Below are positions 25,475 to 34,119 of a stretch of DNA of 64,000 nt, one piece after another. A program made the translations under genes and the position numbers. Source of the DNA: Cyclobacteriaceae bacterium. Its GTDB lineage: Bacteria > Bacteroidota > Bacteroidia > Cytophagales > Cyclobacteriaceae. The notes below the pieces were generated by a model. The model was not told the origin of the DNA. It worked only from the letters and a program-made list of their open reading frames with translations, and made no database searches. The stretch lies in assembly GCA_016786495.1 (NCBI GenBank), contig JAEUUJ010000002.1, positions 1 through 64,000 of the forward strand, written 5' to 3'. Position 1 is the stretch's first letter, and every line of letters begins with the position of its first letter.

Positions 25475-25954
25475 TTATTTACCGAGCAGTTTTTTAATCT
25501 GATCGATTTCCAGGCTGGTGTTAAGCCACTCCCCGTCAAACCTGGGATTGTAATGTTTTCGGTAGAAATTTATTCCGGGTTCGTTCCAATCGAGTACCTG
25601 CCACAACATACCGGAACAATTTTCACCCACTGCATGTTGCATTGTGCGATCAAACAACAATTTGCCGATTCCTTTACCGCGCTCAGTTTCCGTTACAATG
25701 ATGTCTTCCAGGTACAGGCGTTTGCCTTTCCAGGTTGAGTAACGCCAGTAATAAACTGAAATACCAACGATGCCACTTTCGCCTTCGGCCACAAAGAAAC
25801 CATAGATGGGATTCGGGCCGAAACCATCCTTTTCCATCAGTTCAACTGTGTTGATTACTTCATGCGGAGCTTTCTCGTAAAGTGCCAGTTCTTTTATAAG
25901 TTCCAGAACACGAGGAAGGTCTTTCTTTTCACCTGCGCGGATTGTTGTAGCCAT
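25475..25954 (-). CDS. GNAT N-acetyltransferase, diamine/spermidine acetyltransferase-like
   Basis: 159 aa. Acetyl-CoA loop ETERGKGIGKLLFD (the R/Q-x-x-G-x-G/A motif), preceded by LYLEDIIV. The segment FFVAEGESGIVGISVYYWRYSTWKGKRLYLED is the pattern of SSAT-like GNATs that acetylate polyamines or thialysine (split over about residues 52-84). The specific substrate is uncertain. It lies 15 bp downstream of serS on the same strand. Confidence 0.88.
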   Translation of the reverse strand: MATTIRAGEKKDLPRVLELIKELALYEKAPHEVINTVELMEKDGFGPNPIYGFFVAEGESGIVGISVYYWRYSTWKGKRLYLEDIIVTETERGKGIGKLLFDRTMQHAVGENCSGMLWQVLDWNEPGINFYRKHYNPRFDGEWLNTSLEIDQIKKLLGK

Positions 25955-25969
25955 AATAACGATGCAGGT

Positions 25970-27241
25970 TTAGTTTATCACATCAAAACCCGTAAACGGA
26001 ACCAACGCCTTTGGAATTTTAATTCCGGTTTTGGTTTGATTGTTCTCCAGAATAGCCGCCACGATCCGTGGGAGTGCGAGGGCACTTCCATTTAGCGTGT
26101 GCAACAACTGCGTTTTTCCGTCTTTGGTTTTATAGCGAAGCTTCAAACGATTGGCCTGAAACGTTTCAAAATTGCTCACTGAACTAACTTCCAGCCAGCG
26201 CTGCTGCGCGGCTGAAAAAACTTCCATGTCGTACGTGATCGCTGAGTTAAAGCCCATGTCGCCTCCGCACAATAACAACTTGCGATAAGGTAGTTCCAGT
26301 TTTTCCAACAACCCTTGCACATGCAAACACATCTCATCCAGCGTGGCGTATGAGTCTTCCGGCTTTGTAATCTGCACAATTTCAACTTTATCGAATTGAT
26401 GCAAGCGATTCAATCCACGCACATGCGCACCCCAACTCCCCGCCTCTCGTCTGAAGCATGGCGTGTAGCCCGCATTTTTTACAGGAAGATCATTTTCACT
26501 CATCATCACATCGCGGTAGAGATTCGTGATCGGAACTTCTGCGGTAGGAATCAGGTACAAACCATCTTCTGTAACAAAGTACATCTGCCCTTCCTTGTCA
26601 GGAAGTTGCCCGGTGCCGTATCCGGATGCTTCGTTCACGACAATGGGGGGTTGAATTTCCCGATAGCCCTTCTGCTCAGCTTCTTGTAAAAAGAAGTTAA
26701 TTAACGCGCGCTGCAGTTTCGCACCCTTTCCTTTATACACCGGAAATCCGGCCCCGCTGATTTTGTTACCCAGGTCGAAATCAATGATGTCGTATTTTTT
26801 AATGAGTTCCCAGTGCGGCAACGCATCTGCGTCAAGCGTTGGAATGGTTCCGTGCTGATGAACATTAATATTGTCTTCTGCTGATTTACCTGCCGGAACT
26901 TTCGCATGCGGCACATTCGGAATTTTATACAGATGTTTCAGCAACTGATCTTCGTACAAAGCCCTGTCATCCTCATGCTTTTTGATAGCATCTTTATCGC
27001 TTGCGATCGCTGCACGGAGCGATGCGGCCTCATCAGCCTTACCGCTTTTCATGAGTTCACCAATGCGTTTTGACTCCGCATTGGATTTTGATTTCAGGTC
27101 GTCAGCGAGCTGTTGCGATTTTTTACGTTCATCGTCCAGGCGGATGGCTTCGTCAATCAGGCTTTCGGCATTCAGCCCGCGCTTCTTCAGTCCGGTTAGT
27201 ACGGTTTCGCGATGCTCGCGGATAACGGAAACTTGTAACAT
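25970..27241 (-). CDS. serS: Seryl-tRNA synthetase
   Basis: 423 aa. An N-terminal coiled-coil arm (~25-100) contacts the long variable arm of tRNA-Ser. Class II motifs follow: motif 2 FRREAGSWG region and motif 3 near residues 375-400 (LNGSALALPRIVAAILENNQ). It makes Ser-tRNA for translation and, in some organisms, selenocysteine. Normal length and no oddities. Confidence 0.96.
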   Translation of the reverse strand: MLQVSVIREHRETVLTGLKKRGLNAESLIDEAIRLDDERKKSQQLADDLKSKSNAESKRIGELMKSGKADEAASLRAAIASDKDAIKKHEDDRALYEDQLLKHLYKIPNVPHAKVPAGKSAEDNINVHQHGTIPTLDADALPHWELIKKYDIIDFDLGNKISGAGFPVYKGKGAKLQRALINFFLQEAEQKGYREIQPPIVVNEASGYGTGQLPDKEGQMYFVTEDGLYLIPTAEVPITNLYRDVMMSENDLPVKNAGYTPCFRREAGSWGAHVRGLNRLHQFDKVEIVQITKPEDSYATLDEMCLHVQGLLEKLELPYRKLLLCGGDMGFNSAITYDMEVFSAAQQRWLEVSSVSNFETFQANRLKLRYKTKDGKTQLLHTLNGSALALPRIVAAILENNQTKTGIKIPKALVPFTGFDVIN

Positions 27242-27321
27242 TTGCGTGAATTAATTGGCCGTAAAATTAGTTCTTTGACCGGACAGAAAGCCCGTAAAAC
27301 CAACAAATTCTGCACATTTAT

Positions 27322-27351
27322 TTGATTGTATTCAATTTTAGCCTATACTTG
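27322..27351 (+). promoter_or_regulatory. Bacteroidota-type promoter for rho
   Basis: TTG at 27322-27324, 19 nt, then TATACTTG at 27344-27351 (consensus TAnnTTTG with one mismatch). This would give a 5' leader of roughly 145 nt before rho, a length that could allow autoregulation. Confidence 0.55.
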
Positions 27352-27503
27352 TGCCATCAACGGCTGACCCAAGCCTTCGAACGAATAACCTTACCCTGCT
27401 GAAATTTTAGTTACTCTGGCTGCCGCTTGAATTTCATTCTCTGAATTTTTTCCAAACACACATCCTTCATATCTCTTATTATTAAAATCCACTTTTTAGT
27501 ATC

Positions 27504-29072
27504 ATGTACACAATTGACGATCTGAATGTCAAGTTGCTTTCCGAGTTGAAAGAACTCGCGGAACAAATGGGCGTAAAAAATGCCAAGAAGCTCTCCAAGC
27601 AGGAACTGGTCTATAAAATCCTCGACCAGCAGGCAATTACCGGCGAAGCCCCCGGTGCAAAAAAGGAAAAAGAAAAAGAAAAGCCGGCTCCCGAGGGTCG
27701 CACCATGCGTCCGCGCAAGCGCGAAAACGTAACGGCTCCGGCAGCGAAAACTGAAAAAGAACAGTCGTCCGAAGAAATTCTGAATACCACTAACACCGAG
27801 GTCGATTCAACCATTACCCGGTTTGAAGAGCCTCCGCAACAAAAACCTGTTCGCGAAGAAAATCAGCAACGCGACCAAAATCGCCCTCCGCGCGAAGAGC
27901 GCCAGGGAAATACCAGCCAGCACCCGGCACCACAGAACCGTCCTAATATTAAGGAGTTCGATGGCGCGATCTCAAATGAAGGCGTACTCGAAATTATGCA
28001 GGACGGTTATGGATTCCTGCGTTCCTCAGATTATAACTACCTGGCCAGTCCGGACGATATTTATGTGTCTCCTTCACAGATCAAGTTGTTTGGCTTGAAG
28101 ACCGGTGACACCGTAAAAGGTTCGATCCGCCCTCCAAAAGAAGGCGAAAAATATTTTGCTTTGCTGAAGGTTGAATCCGTAAACGGAAAAACAACTGAAG
28201 AAATCCGTGACCGTGTAGCATTTGAATACCTGACACCGCTTTTCCCGGAAGAAAAACTCAAACTGAGCACTACGCCCGACAACATGTCAACGCGTATTCT
28301 CGATTTGTTTTCACCGATCGGTAAAGGACAGCGTGGTATGATCGTGGCACAACCGAAAACCGGTAAAACGGTTTTATTGAAAAACATTGCCAACGCGATC
28401 GCTGAAAACCATCCGGAAGTATACCTGTTGGTTCTTTTGATTGACGAACGTCCGGAAGAAGTTACCGACATGGCCCGTAGCGTAAGAGCCGAAGTAATTG
28501 CTTCTACCTTTGACGAACAGGCTGAACGTCACGTGAAGGTTGCCAGCATCGTGCTCGAAAAAGCAAAACGCATGGTTGAGTGTGGTCACGATGTTGTAAT
28601 CCTGCTGGATTCCATCACCCGTTTGGCGCGTGCCTACAACACCGTTGTTCCATCTTCTGGTAAGATTCTTTCCGGTGGTGTGGATGCCAATGCGCTGCAC
28701 AAACCAAAACGTTTCTTTGGAGCGGCCCGTAACATTGAAAACGGTGGATCCTTGACCATTATCGCTACCGCCCTGATTGAAACCGGCTCTAAAATGGACG
28801 AAGTTATCTTCGAAGAATTTAAAGGAACGGGCAACATGGAATTGCAACTTGATCGCAAGCTTTCCAACAAGCGCGTTTACCCTGCAATTGATGTTCCTGC
28901 ATCCGGTACAAGACGTGAAGACTTGTTGATGCGTGAAGATGAACTTCAACGCGTTTGGATTCTCCGCAAATACATGAGCGACATGAACTCAAACGAAGCA
29001 ATGGAATTCCTGTTGAGCAAAATGAAAGGTACCCGCAACAACGATGAATTCTTGTTGTCGATGAATGGATAA
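27504..29072 (+). CDS. rho: Transcription termination factor Rho
   Basis: 522 aa, longer than the ~419 of E. coli because of a charged low-complexity insert at about residues 50-145 ([14 protein letters not shown] and Gln/Arg-rich sequence) between the Rho N-terminal helical part and the cold-shock RNA-binding fold. Such inserts are common in this phylum. Walker A is [11 protein letters not shown], Walker B is near [16 protein letters not shown], and the Q-loop/R-loop region is intact. It is a hexameric RNA helicase ending transcription. A strong intrinsic terminator follows at 29095. Confidence 0.96.
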   Translation: MYTIDDLNVKLLSELKELAEQMGVKNAKKLSKQELVYKILDQQAITGEAPGAKKEKEKEKPAPEGRTMRPRKRENVTAPAAKTEKEQSSEEILNTTNTEVDSTITRFEEPPQQKPVREENQQRDQNRPPREERQGNTSQHPAPQNRPNIKEFDGAISNEGVLEIMQDGYGFLRSSDYNYLASPDDIYVSPSQIKLFGLKTGDTVKGSIRPPKEGEKYFALLKVESVNGKTTEEIRDRVAFEYLTPLFPEEKLKLSTTPDNMSTRILDLFSPIGKGQRGMIVAQPKTGKTVLLKNIANAIAENHPEVYLLVLLIDERPEEVTDMARSVRAEVIASTFDEQAERHVKVASIVLEKAKRMVECGHDVVILLDSITRLARAYNTVVPSSGKILSGGVDANALHKPKRFFGAARNIENGGSLTIIATALIETGSKMDEVIFEEFKGTGNMELQLDRKLSNKRVYPAIDVPASGTRREDLLMREDELQRVWILRKYMSDMNSNEAMEFLLSKMKGTRNNDEFLLSMNG

Positions 29073-29094
29073 ATGGCCTAACAGTACGTAAGAC

Positions 29095-29130
29095 AATAGC
29101 CAATAGCGAAAACTATTGGCTATTTTTTTT
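29095..29130. terminator. Bidirectional intrinsic terminator between rho and the DEAD-box helicase
   Basis: 12-bp perfect stem aatagccaatag / ctattggctatt with 6-nt loop cgaaaa and eight Ts on the plus side. The right arm and T-run encode the last residues and stop of the convergent helicase gene (stop at 29113-29115), so one sequence serves as terminator and coding end. Confidence 0.9.
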
Positions 29131-30369
29131 ATCATGAAAAGCCCCCTTGAATGTTGGGTCATCCCTGCGTTTGAGCTGATCGATGTCGCGTGCCATTTGT
29201 TGCGCCTCTTCAAACGGGGTCTTTGTGATCTCTACTCCTTCCGGAATTTTATCTTCACGGATCTTCTCGCGAATCAATTTCTCGATCCGTTCAATGTGAG
29301 CCTCCTCCGCTTTATTCACAAACGTGATGGCAGAACCTTCCTGAAATGCACGACCCGTTCTTCCAATGCGATGCACATAATCTTCATACAAAATCGGTAC
29401 ATCAAAATTGATTACGTGCGATACTTTCGTTACGTCAATTCCGCGTGCCGTAACATCCGTAGTCACTAAAACCCGCAGCGTGCCTTCCTTAAATTCATTT
29501 ACTGCGTTTATGCGGGTATTCTGACTCTTATTGGAATGGATAACCTTTACCGGACCCAGATTCTTACGGTCGATGTACTTCGACACCGCATCCGCATTGG
29601 CTTTCGTTCGCGTAAAGATCATTACACGATTAAACGTCTCCCGATCCTGCAGCAGGTATTCAATGAAGTTAATTTTCGTTTTCAGGTTCGGAACACGATA
29701 CATCACCTGGGTTACCTGACGTGCCGGGGTTGCCTGAGGCGTGACTTCAATCTTAACCGGAAATTCTAAAAAGTCGCCTGACAATCGCTCAACTTTTTCC
29801 GGAAACGTTGCGGAGAAAAGAAGGTTTTGCCGCTTACGCGGAAGAACATCAACGATCTTCCTAAGCTGGTGCATAAAGCCCATATCCATCATCCGATCAG
29901 CCTCATCGATCACCAGTGTTTTGATTTGCTTAAGCGGAAGTTCGTTTGTCAGGTAAAGTTCCATGAACCGGCCAGGGGTGGCAACGAGAATGTCGACTCC
30001 CTTTTTTATAGATTCAATTTGAGCCTTTATGCCAACCCCGCCATAAATTGGCAAAATTCTCAGATCGGTGTTCCGCGCGAACGCTTTTGCGTGCTCCGTT
30101 ATCTGGATCGTGAGTTCCTTTGTCGGCACCAGAATCACAGCTCGCGGATCAATCCCTTGCGCGTATTTTACCTTCATCAGCAGCGGTAATAAATATGCTG
30201 CGGTTTTCCCGGTTCCGGTTTGCGCAATTCCGATCACGTGTTGTCCGCCTAAAATGATGGGGATAGCTTTTTGCTGAATATCGGTGGGGTGCGTGAAGCC
30301 CGCCTCCTGCACTGCGTCAAGCAGCTGCCGGTTCAGGTTAAATTGTTCGAATGTGGCAGCTTCTTTCAC
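29113..30369 (-). CDS. DEAD-box ATP-dependent RNA helicase, RhlE-like
   Basis: 418 aa with all core motifs: Q-motif (FTHPTDIQQKAIP), I AQTGTGKTAAY, II VIDEADRMMDMGF, III SAT, V VTTDVTARGIDV and VI HRIGRTGRAF. There is a short C-terminal tail without an RNA-binding domain. It unwinds structured RNA in ribosome assembly or cold adaptation (family knowledge). It is divergent from dihydroorotase; the two starts are 12 bp apart, so their promoters overlap each other's coding ends. Confidence 0.93.
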   Translation of the reverse strand: MKEAATFEQFNLNRQLLDAVQEAGFTHPTDIQQKAIPIILGGQHVIGIAQTGTGKTAAYLLPLLMKVKYAQGIDPRAVILVPTKELTIQITEHAKAFARNTDLRILPIYGGVGIKAQIESIKKGVDILVATPGRFMELYLTNELPLKQIKTLVIDEADRMMDMGFMHQLRKIVDVLPRKRQNLLFSATFPEKVERLSGDFLEFPVKIEVTPQATPARQVTQVMYRVPNLKTKINFIEYLLQDRETFNRVMIFTRTKANADAVSKYIDRKNLGPVKVIHSNKSQNTRINAVNEFKEGTLRVLVTTDVTARGIDVTKVSHVINFDVPILYEDYVHRIGRTGRAFQEGSAITFVNKAEEAHIERIEKLIREKIREDKIPEGVEITKTPFEEAQQMARDIDQLKRRDDPTFKGAFHDKKNSQ

Positions 30370-30377
30370 TAACTTTG
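30370..30377 (+). promoter_or_regulatory. TAnnTTTG -7 box directly before dihydroorotase
   Basis: TAACTTTG starting 12 nt before the ATG at 30382. A TTG at 30343-30345 is 24 nt upstream, slightly long for the usual spacing. Transcription would begin at about the start codon (leaderless mRNA). Confidence 0.5.
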
Positions 30378-30381
30378 CTTT

Positions 30382-31728
30382 ATGAGCTCAATATTGATTC
30401 TCAATGCAAATATAGTCAACGAAAACAAGGTCTTTCAGGCCGATGTGCTGATCCGCAATGAACGGATTGAAAAGATCGGAACCGGCTTGCAATCAGAGAA
30501 AACTGACAAAATCATCGATGCAAAGGGTAAATACCTGTTACCGGGTGCAATTGATGACCAGGTTCATTTCCGTGAACCCGGCTTAACGCACAAGGCGAAC
30601 ATCTTTACGGAATCGCGGGCAGCGGTAGCCGGTGGTGTTACCAGCTTTATGGAGATGCCCAATACGCTTCCGCCTACGTTTACACAAAGCCTGCTGGAAG
30701 ACAAATACCAGATCGCTGCTAAGAATTCGTTAGCGAACTACTCATTTTACATCGGTGCCTCGAACGATAATCTCGATGAGATTCTAAAAACTGACGCGTC
30801 AAAAGTCTGCGGTTTAAAAATTTTCATGGGATCGTCAACCGGTAATCTTTTGGTAGACGATCCGGCAGTGTTGGAAAAAATCTTTTCAAGTGTTCCGTTT
30901 CTGATTGCCTCACATTGTGAGCATGAACCAACGATTCGCAGAAATACCGAGGAGTTCAAAAACAAGTATGGCGAAGATCTGCCGATGGATTATCACCCCT
31001 TGATCCGCAGTGAAGAAGCCTGTTATAAATCTTCCTCATTTGCCATCGATCTGGCCAAAAAGCACGGAACACGCTTTCATGTACTGCACATTTCTACCGC
31101 AAAAGAAACGTTGCTGTTTGACGACAAAACTCCGCTCGAGAAAAAGAAGATAACATCCGAAGCGTGTATTCATCACTTGTGGTTTAATGACTCCGACTAC
31201 AAGCGACTGGGCACGAACATCAAATGGAACCCGGCAATTAAAACTGCGCTCGATCAAAAAGCTATTATGATTGCGGTTTTATCGGACTACATTGATGTAA
31301 TCGCAACCGATCACGCACCACACACCGCGGAAGAAAAACGCAATACGTATTTCAAGGCACCTTCAGGCGGACCGCTTATTCAACACAGCGTTGTTGCCAT
31401 GCTGGAATTTTTCCATCGCGGTGAAATCTCCATCGAAAACATTGTGAAGAAAATGTGTCACAACCCGGCCATTCTGTTCCGCGTCCGGGAGCGCGGATTT
31501 ATTCGTGAGGGGTATTATGCCGACCTAACGCTGGTCGATCCGAATGACCCCTGGCAGGTTAGCCAAAACAACATCTTGTCGAAATGTGGCTGGTCGCCAT
31601 TCGAGGGGCAGACGTTTAAATCTAAAATCACGCATACGATTGTTTCCGGCCATTTAGCTTATGAGAACGGTATTTTAAATGAAAACAGGCTTGGAAAAAG
31701 GCTTTTATTTAACCCGGAGTTAGGCTAA
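30382..31728 (+). CDS. pyrC: Dihydroorotase / amidohydrolase family protein
   Basis: 448 aa, type I dihydroorotase length. Binuclear-metal amidohydrolase motifs: DDQVHFREPG, the carbamylated lysine in VCGLKIFMGSSTG, H in LIASHCEH and HVLHIST, and VIATDHAPHT. It catalyses cyclisation of carbamoyl aspartate to dihydroorotate in pyrimidine synthesis. The intact HxxEP and lysine make it likely active rather than a PyrC-like paralogue. Alternative: another cyclic amidase of the same family. Confidence 0.88.
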   Translation: MSSILILNANIVNENKVFQADVLIRNERIEKIGTGLQSEKTDKIIDAKGKYLLPGAIDDQVHFREPGLTHKANIFTESRAAVAGGVTSFMEMPNTLPPTFTQSLLEDKYQIAAKNSLANYSFYIGASNDNLDEILKTDASKVCGLKIFMGSSTGNLLVDDPAVLEKIFSSVPFLIASHCEHEPTIRRNTEEFKNKYGEDLPMDYHPLIRSEEACYKSSSFAIDLAKKHGTRFHVLHISTAKETLLFDDKTPLEKKKITSEACIHHLWFNDSDYKRLGTNIKWNPAIKTALDQKAIMIAVLSDYIDVIATDHAPHTAEEKRNTYFKAPSGGPLIQHSVVAMLEFFHRGEISIENIVKKMCHNPAILFRVRERGFIREGYYADLTLVDPNDPWQVSQNNILSKCGWSPFEGQTFKSKITHTIVSGHLAYENGILNENRLGKRLLFNPELG

Positions 31729-31732
31729 CCTT

Positions 31733-31761
31733 TTGATTTTAAGCCAGCCTGTCTAACTTTG
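31733..31761 (+). promoter_or_regulatory. Promoter of tRNA-His
   Basis: TTG at 31733-31735, 18 nt, then TAACTTTG at 31754-31761, a full match to the Bacteroidota TTG/TAnnTTTG consensus. It lies about 65 bp upstream of the mature tRNA, immediately after the dihydroorotase stop. Confidence 0.75.
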
Positions 31762-31824
31762 CAGTCCTTAAATCCCGAAGGCATCGGGAGCGGGTTGCCG
31801 GAAATGTCAACCCGGTGTTTACAT

Positions 31825-31899
31825 GGTGATTGTAGCTCAGTTGGTTAGAGCGCCTGATTGTGGTTCAGGAGGTCGTGGGTTCGACCCCCATCATTCACC
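31825..31899 (+). tRNA. tRNA-His (anticodon GTG)
   Basis: A full cloverleaf can be drawn: acceptor gtgattg/cattcac, D-stem gctc/gagc, anticodon stem cctga/tcagg with loop ttGTGgt, T-stem gtggg/cccat with ttcgacc loop. G at 31825 is the extra G-1 opposite C73 (31899), the identity mark of tRNA-His. CCA is not encoded. Acceptor pair 5:68 is T-T, a mismatch. Confidence 0.97.
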
Positions 31900-31910
31900 C
31901 GCTTAAAGAA

Positions 31911-31941
31911 AACCTCGCCTGATATTGGCGGGGTTTTTTAA
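31911..31941 (+). terminator. Intrinsic terminator after tRNA-His
   Basis: aacctcgcc / ggcggggtt, a 9-bp stem with one G-T pair and a 7-nt loop (tgatatt), followed by ttttaatttt. It separates the tRNA from the M28 peptidase gene. Confidence 0.85.
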
Positions 31942-31952
31942 TTTTGAAGCTT

Positions 31953-32858
31953 ATGAAAAAACCCTTCCTGTCTGCGCTGCTTATTTTTTCAGCGCTTTTC
32001 TCTTCCGCTCAATATTCATTCGATCCCAAAAAATTAGCCCAGGAATTAAAAGAACTATCATCCAGCGTGATGGATGGACGAAAAACCGGCACCGAGGGAA
32101 ACCGCAAAGCCCGGGTGTATATCATTGATCACCTGAAGCAAACGGGAATTGAGCGATATGTTCCCAACTACGAGCAACCATTCTCCATTTCACAGGCAGG
32201 CAGCCTGACGGATGGTACCGGGGGCGTAAACGTGCTGGGTGTTATTCCCGGGAAGAAGAAAGAGACTATTGTAATCAGTGCACATTATGATCACTTAGGC
32301 AGTCGCGATGGCAAGACTTATTTCGGAGCTGACGATAATGCCTCTGGTACCGCTGCCTTGCTGGCAATGGCCGAGTACTTTAAAAAGAACACTCCGGAAC
32401 ACCGTATTATTCTCGCATTCTTTGACGCTGAAGAAATCGGGCTTCGTGGCTCGCGCTACTTTGTTAGCGCAACCGACTTGATGAAAGAGAATATTGTTCT
32501 GAATATCAACATGGACATGGTGGCCCGTGGTGATAAAAACGAACTCTATGTATGCGGAACCTATTACCACCCGAATTTAAAACCGGCTGTGGAGAGTGTT
32601 CCGAAATTTGAAGGTTTCAAGCTTCTATTCGGACATGATGGCCCGTCATCGGGTGAAGACGACTGGACAAATCAATCGGATCAGGGAAGTTTTCATGCTA
32701 AAAAGATCCCTTTCCTGTATTTCGGTGTAGAAGATCATCCGGATTATCACCGCGCTACCGACACTTTCGACAAGATCAACCAGGATTTCTATGCGAAGAG
32801 TGTTGAAACAATCCTTCAGTCGGTAAAAGCACTTGATCGTTCACTGAATCAGAACTGA
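31953..32858 (+). CDS. Secreted M28-family zinc metallopeptidase
   Basis: 301 aa from ATG 31953 (an upstream TTG at 31944 lies in the terminator tail and is rejected). Signal peptide KKPFLSALLIFSALFSSAQ. Dizinc motifs of M28 aminopeptidases: SAHYDHLG (H, D), GADDNASG (bridging D), FFDAEEIGLRGS (catalytic EE), INMDMV and the final His in DHPDYHRATDTFDKIN. It should remove N-terminal amino acids or act on peptides in the periplasm or outside. The ligand set is complete, so activity is expected. Confidence 0.92.
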   Translation: MKKPFLSALLIFSALFSSAQYSFDPKKLAQELKELSSSVMDGRKTGTEGNRKARVYIIDHLKQTGIERYVPNYEQPFSISQAGSLTDGTGGVNVLGVIPGKKKETIVISAHYDHLGSRDGKTYFGADDNASGTAALLAMAEYFKKNTPEHRIILAFFDAEEIGLRGSRYFVSATDLMKENIVLNINMDMVARGDKNELYVCGTYYHPNLKPAVESVPKFEGFKLLFGHDGPSSGEDDWTNQSDQGSFHAKKIPFLYFGVEDHPDYHRATDTFDKINQDFYAKSVETILQSVKALDRSLNQN

Positions 32859-32930
32859 TAATAAAAAACTTATTGAATTACAATACGCATACCGGCTTGA
32901 GGTGCGTTACTCTTTTAAGTAAGTTTAAGC

Positions 32931-33179
32931 ATGGTTACGTGGGCTGAATTCAAACGGTTTTCTCTGGATCATAAAGTCAAGACTTTATATGAACATGGAA
33001 CGTTTGTAATGGCCATCCGATACTATCGTTACAAGGTGAATCTCTACATGCTCGGCAACGACTATCTCGAGGTGTTCATCAATCATAAGCACGCATCGAT
33101 TGAAAAGATTACGTTGCTGGACCGCCATCACAGCCGAATGAAATTTTATTCCGACCAGATTAAGCTTCCGGCACTTTAG
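32931..33179 (+). CDS. Conserved-looking small protein, unknown function
   Basis: 82 aa, rich in Tyr, His and Lys (FVMAIRYYRYKVNLYMLGND, HHSRMKFY), with a likely alpha/beta fold and no signal peptide. I do not recognise a family. It is followed by a strong bidirectional terminator and seems to be transcribed alone. Confidence 0.7.
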   Translation: MVTWAEFKRFSLDHKVKTLYEHGTFVMAIRYYRYKVNLYMLGNDYLEVFINHKHASIEKITLLDRHHSRMKFYSDQIKLPAL

Positions 33180-33185
33180 GTCAAT

Positions 33186-33217
33186 AAAAAAGCCCTCTGA
33201 GATCAGAGGGCTTTTTT
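33186..33217. terminator. Bidirectional intrinsic terminator
   Basis: A 9-bp stem agccctctg/cagagggct with a 4-nt loop, flanked by A-run on the left and T-run on the right. It serves the small protein gene at 32931-33179 and the convergent membrane protein gene at 33236-33970. Confidence 0.88.
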
Positions 33218-33235
33218 TAGAATGTCTTATTCGTA

Positions 33236-33970
33236 TTAAGCAGTTGCTGTAGCGCCTTCGAACTTTGTTGACGCTTTCAGCGTAACCGCCTTCTTAGCCT
33301 TGTATCCGCAATATCCGCAGAGGTAGTGCTTCAGCAATTCACCCTCTTCACTTTCAGTAGGAGTTTTGAGAATTTCTTCTTTCACAACTTTGAACGTCTG
33401 ATAGTTACATTCCGGGCACTGCACCGCATGCAGGTGACCTGCATATTTTTCGATTTTCACGTAGCCTGACTCCTCGTCCTTCCATACATCATAGTCCATG
33501 GAGAACAGGTTTTCTTCAGCCTGCATACCTTCATCGAGGTAAACGTCTTCTTCTTCTTCGCTGAGAAGTTTCATTGGCTTACCGGTTTTCGGAGAAATCC
33601 GTGGCTTGTAACGGAGTACCTTCAAGCGCTTCTCGATGTAGAAAGGATAGTAGAATTTCAGGAGGTTCTGCATGATCAGACCTGCCAGCAAGCCCATGGA
33701 AATGGTTGTAAACAAACGTACAATGATCCATAAGGTAGTGCCGGTTTCTTCAGTAACCCATGAGTTAAAGTAAAAGGCGAATCCGATTACAATGATCACC
33801 GCGCCAATCAACAACAATTTGATTTCGTGCCGGTTGATATAATCGTACTTGTCTTTCGACTCTTTGGTCATTGATAACTTCAGCAAATGGCCGAGTACCA
33901 CCAAAATTCCTGCTGCCCAACAGCCAAACGCAATTTTCTGAGCCAGGTGATTCCAATCCGGGTAAGTCAT
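33236..33970 (-). CDS. Membrane protein with C-terminal zinc ribbon, unknown function
   Basis: 244 aa: three predicted spans (~12-32, ~50-68, ~78-100), a basic segment YIEKRLKVLRYKPRISPKTG, an acidic run SEEEEDVYLDEG, then a zinc ribbon formed by CPEC and CGYC (about residues 182-220) with a hydrophilic loop. Small membrane proteins with such cytosolic rubredoxin-like knuckles occur in Bacteroidota next to unrelated genes. No family is assigned. The zinc ribbon suggests protein or RNA interaction (inference). Confidence 0.75.
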   Translation of the reverse strand: MTYPDWNHLAQKIAFGCWAAGILVVLGHLLKLSMTKESKDKYDYINRHEIKLLLIGAVIIVIGFAFYFNSWVTEETGTTLWIIVRLFTTISMGLLAGLIMQNLLKFYYPFYIEKRLKVLRYKPRISPKTGKPMKLLSEEEEDVYLDEGMQAEENLFSMDYDVWKDEESGYVKIEKYAGHLHAVQCPECNYQTFKVVKEEILKTPTESEEGELLKHYLCGYCGYKAKKAVTLKASTKFEGATATA

Positions 33971-34119
33971 GTTCAGGGTTGTTTTAGTGAGTTATTTTCG
34001 TTGCAAATATAATTTCTTAGTCAAATAAGTCACAGGCTGGTTAATCCTGTGAAAAAACTACCCAATTTAATACTCTTTTCGGTTAAAAGTGACCGAAAAA
34101 CGCGTCTTTTTTAGCAAAA

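Noticed and set aside
31825..31899. tRNA-His as attachment site of the Tn7-like element
   Set aside because: It lies 17 kb from the element and is intact, with no repeat of its 3' end near either proposed terminus.
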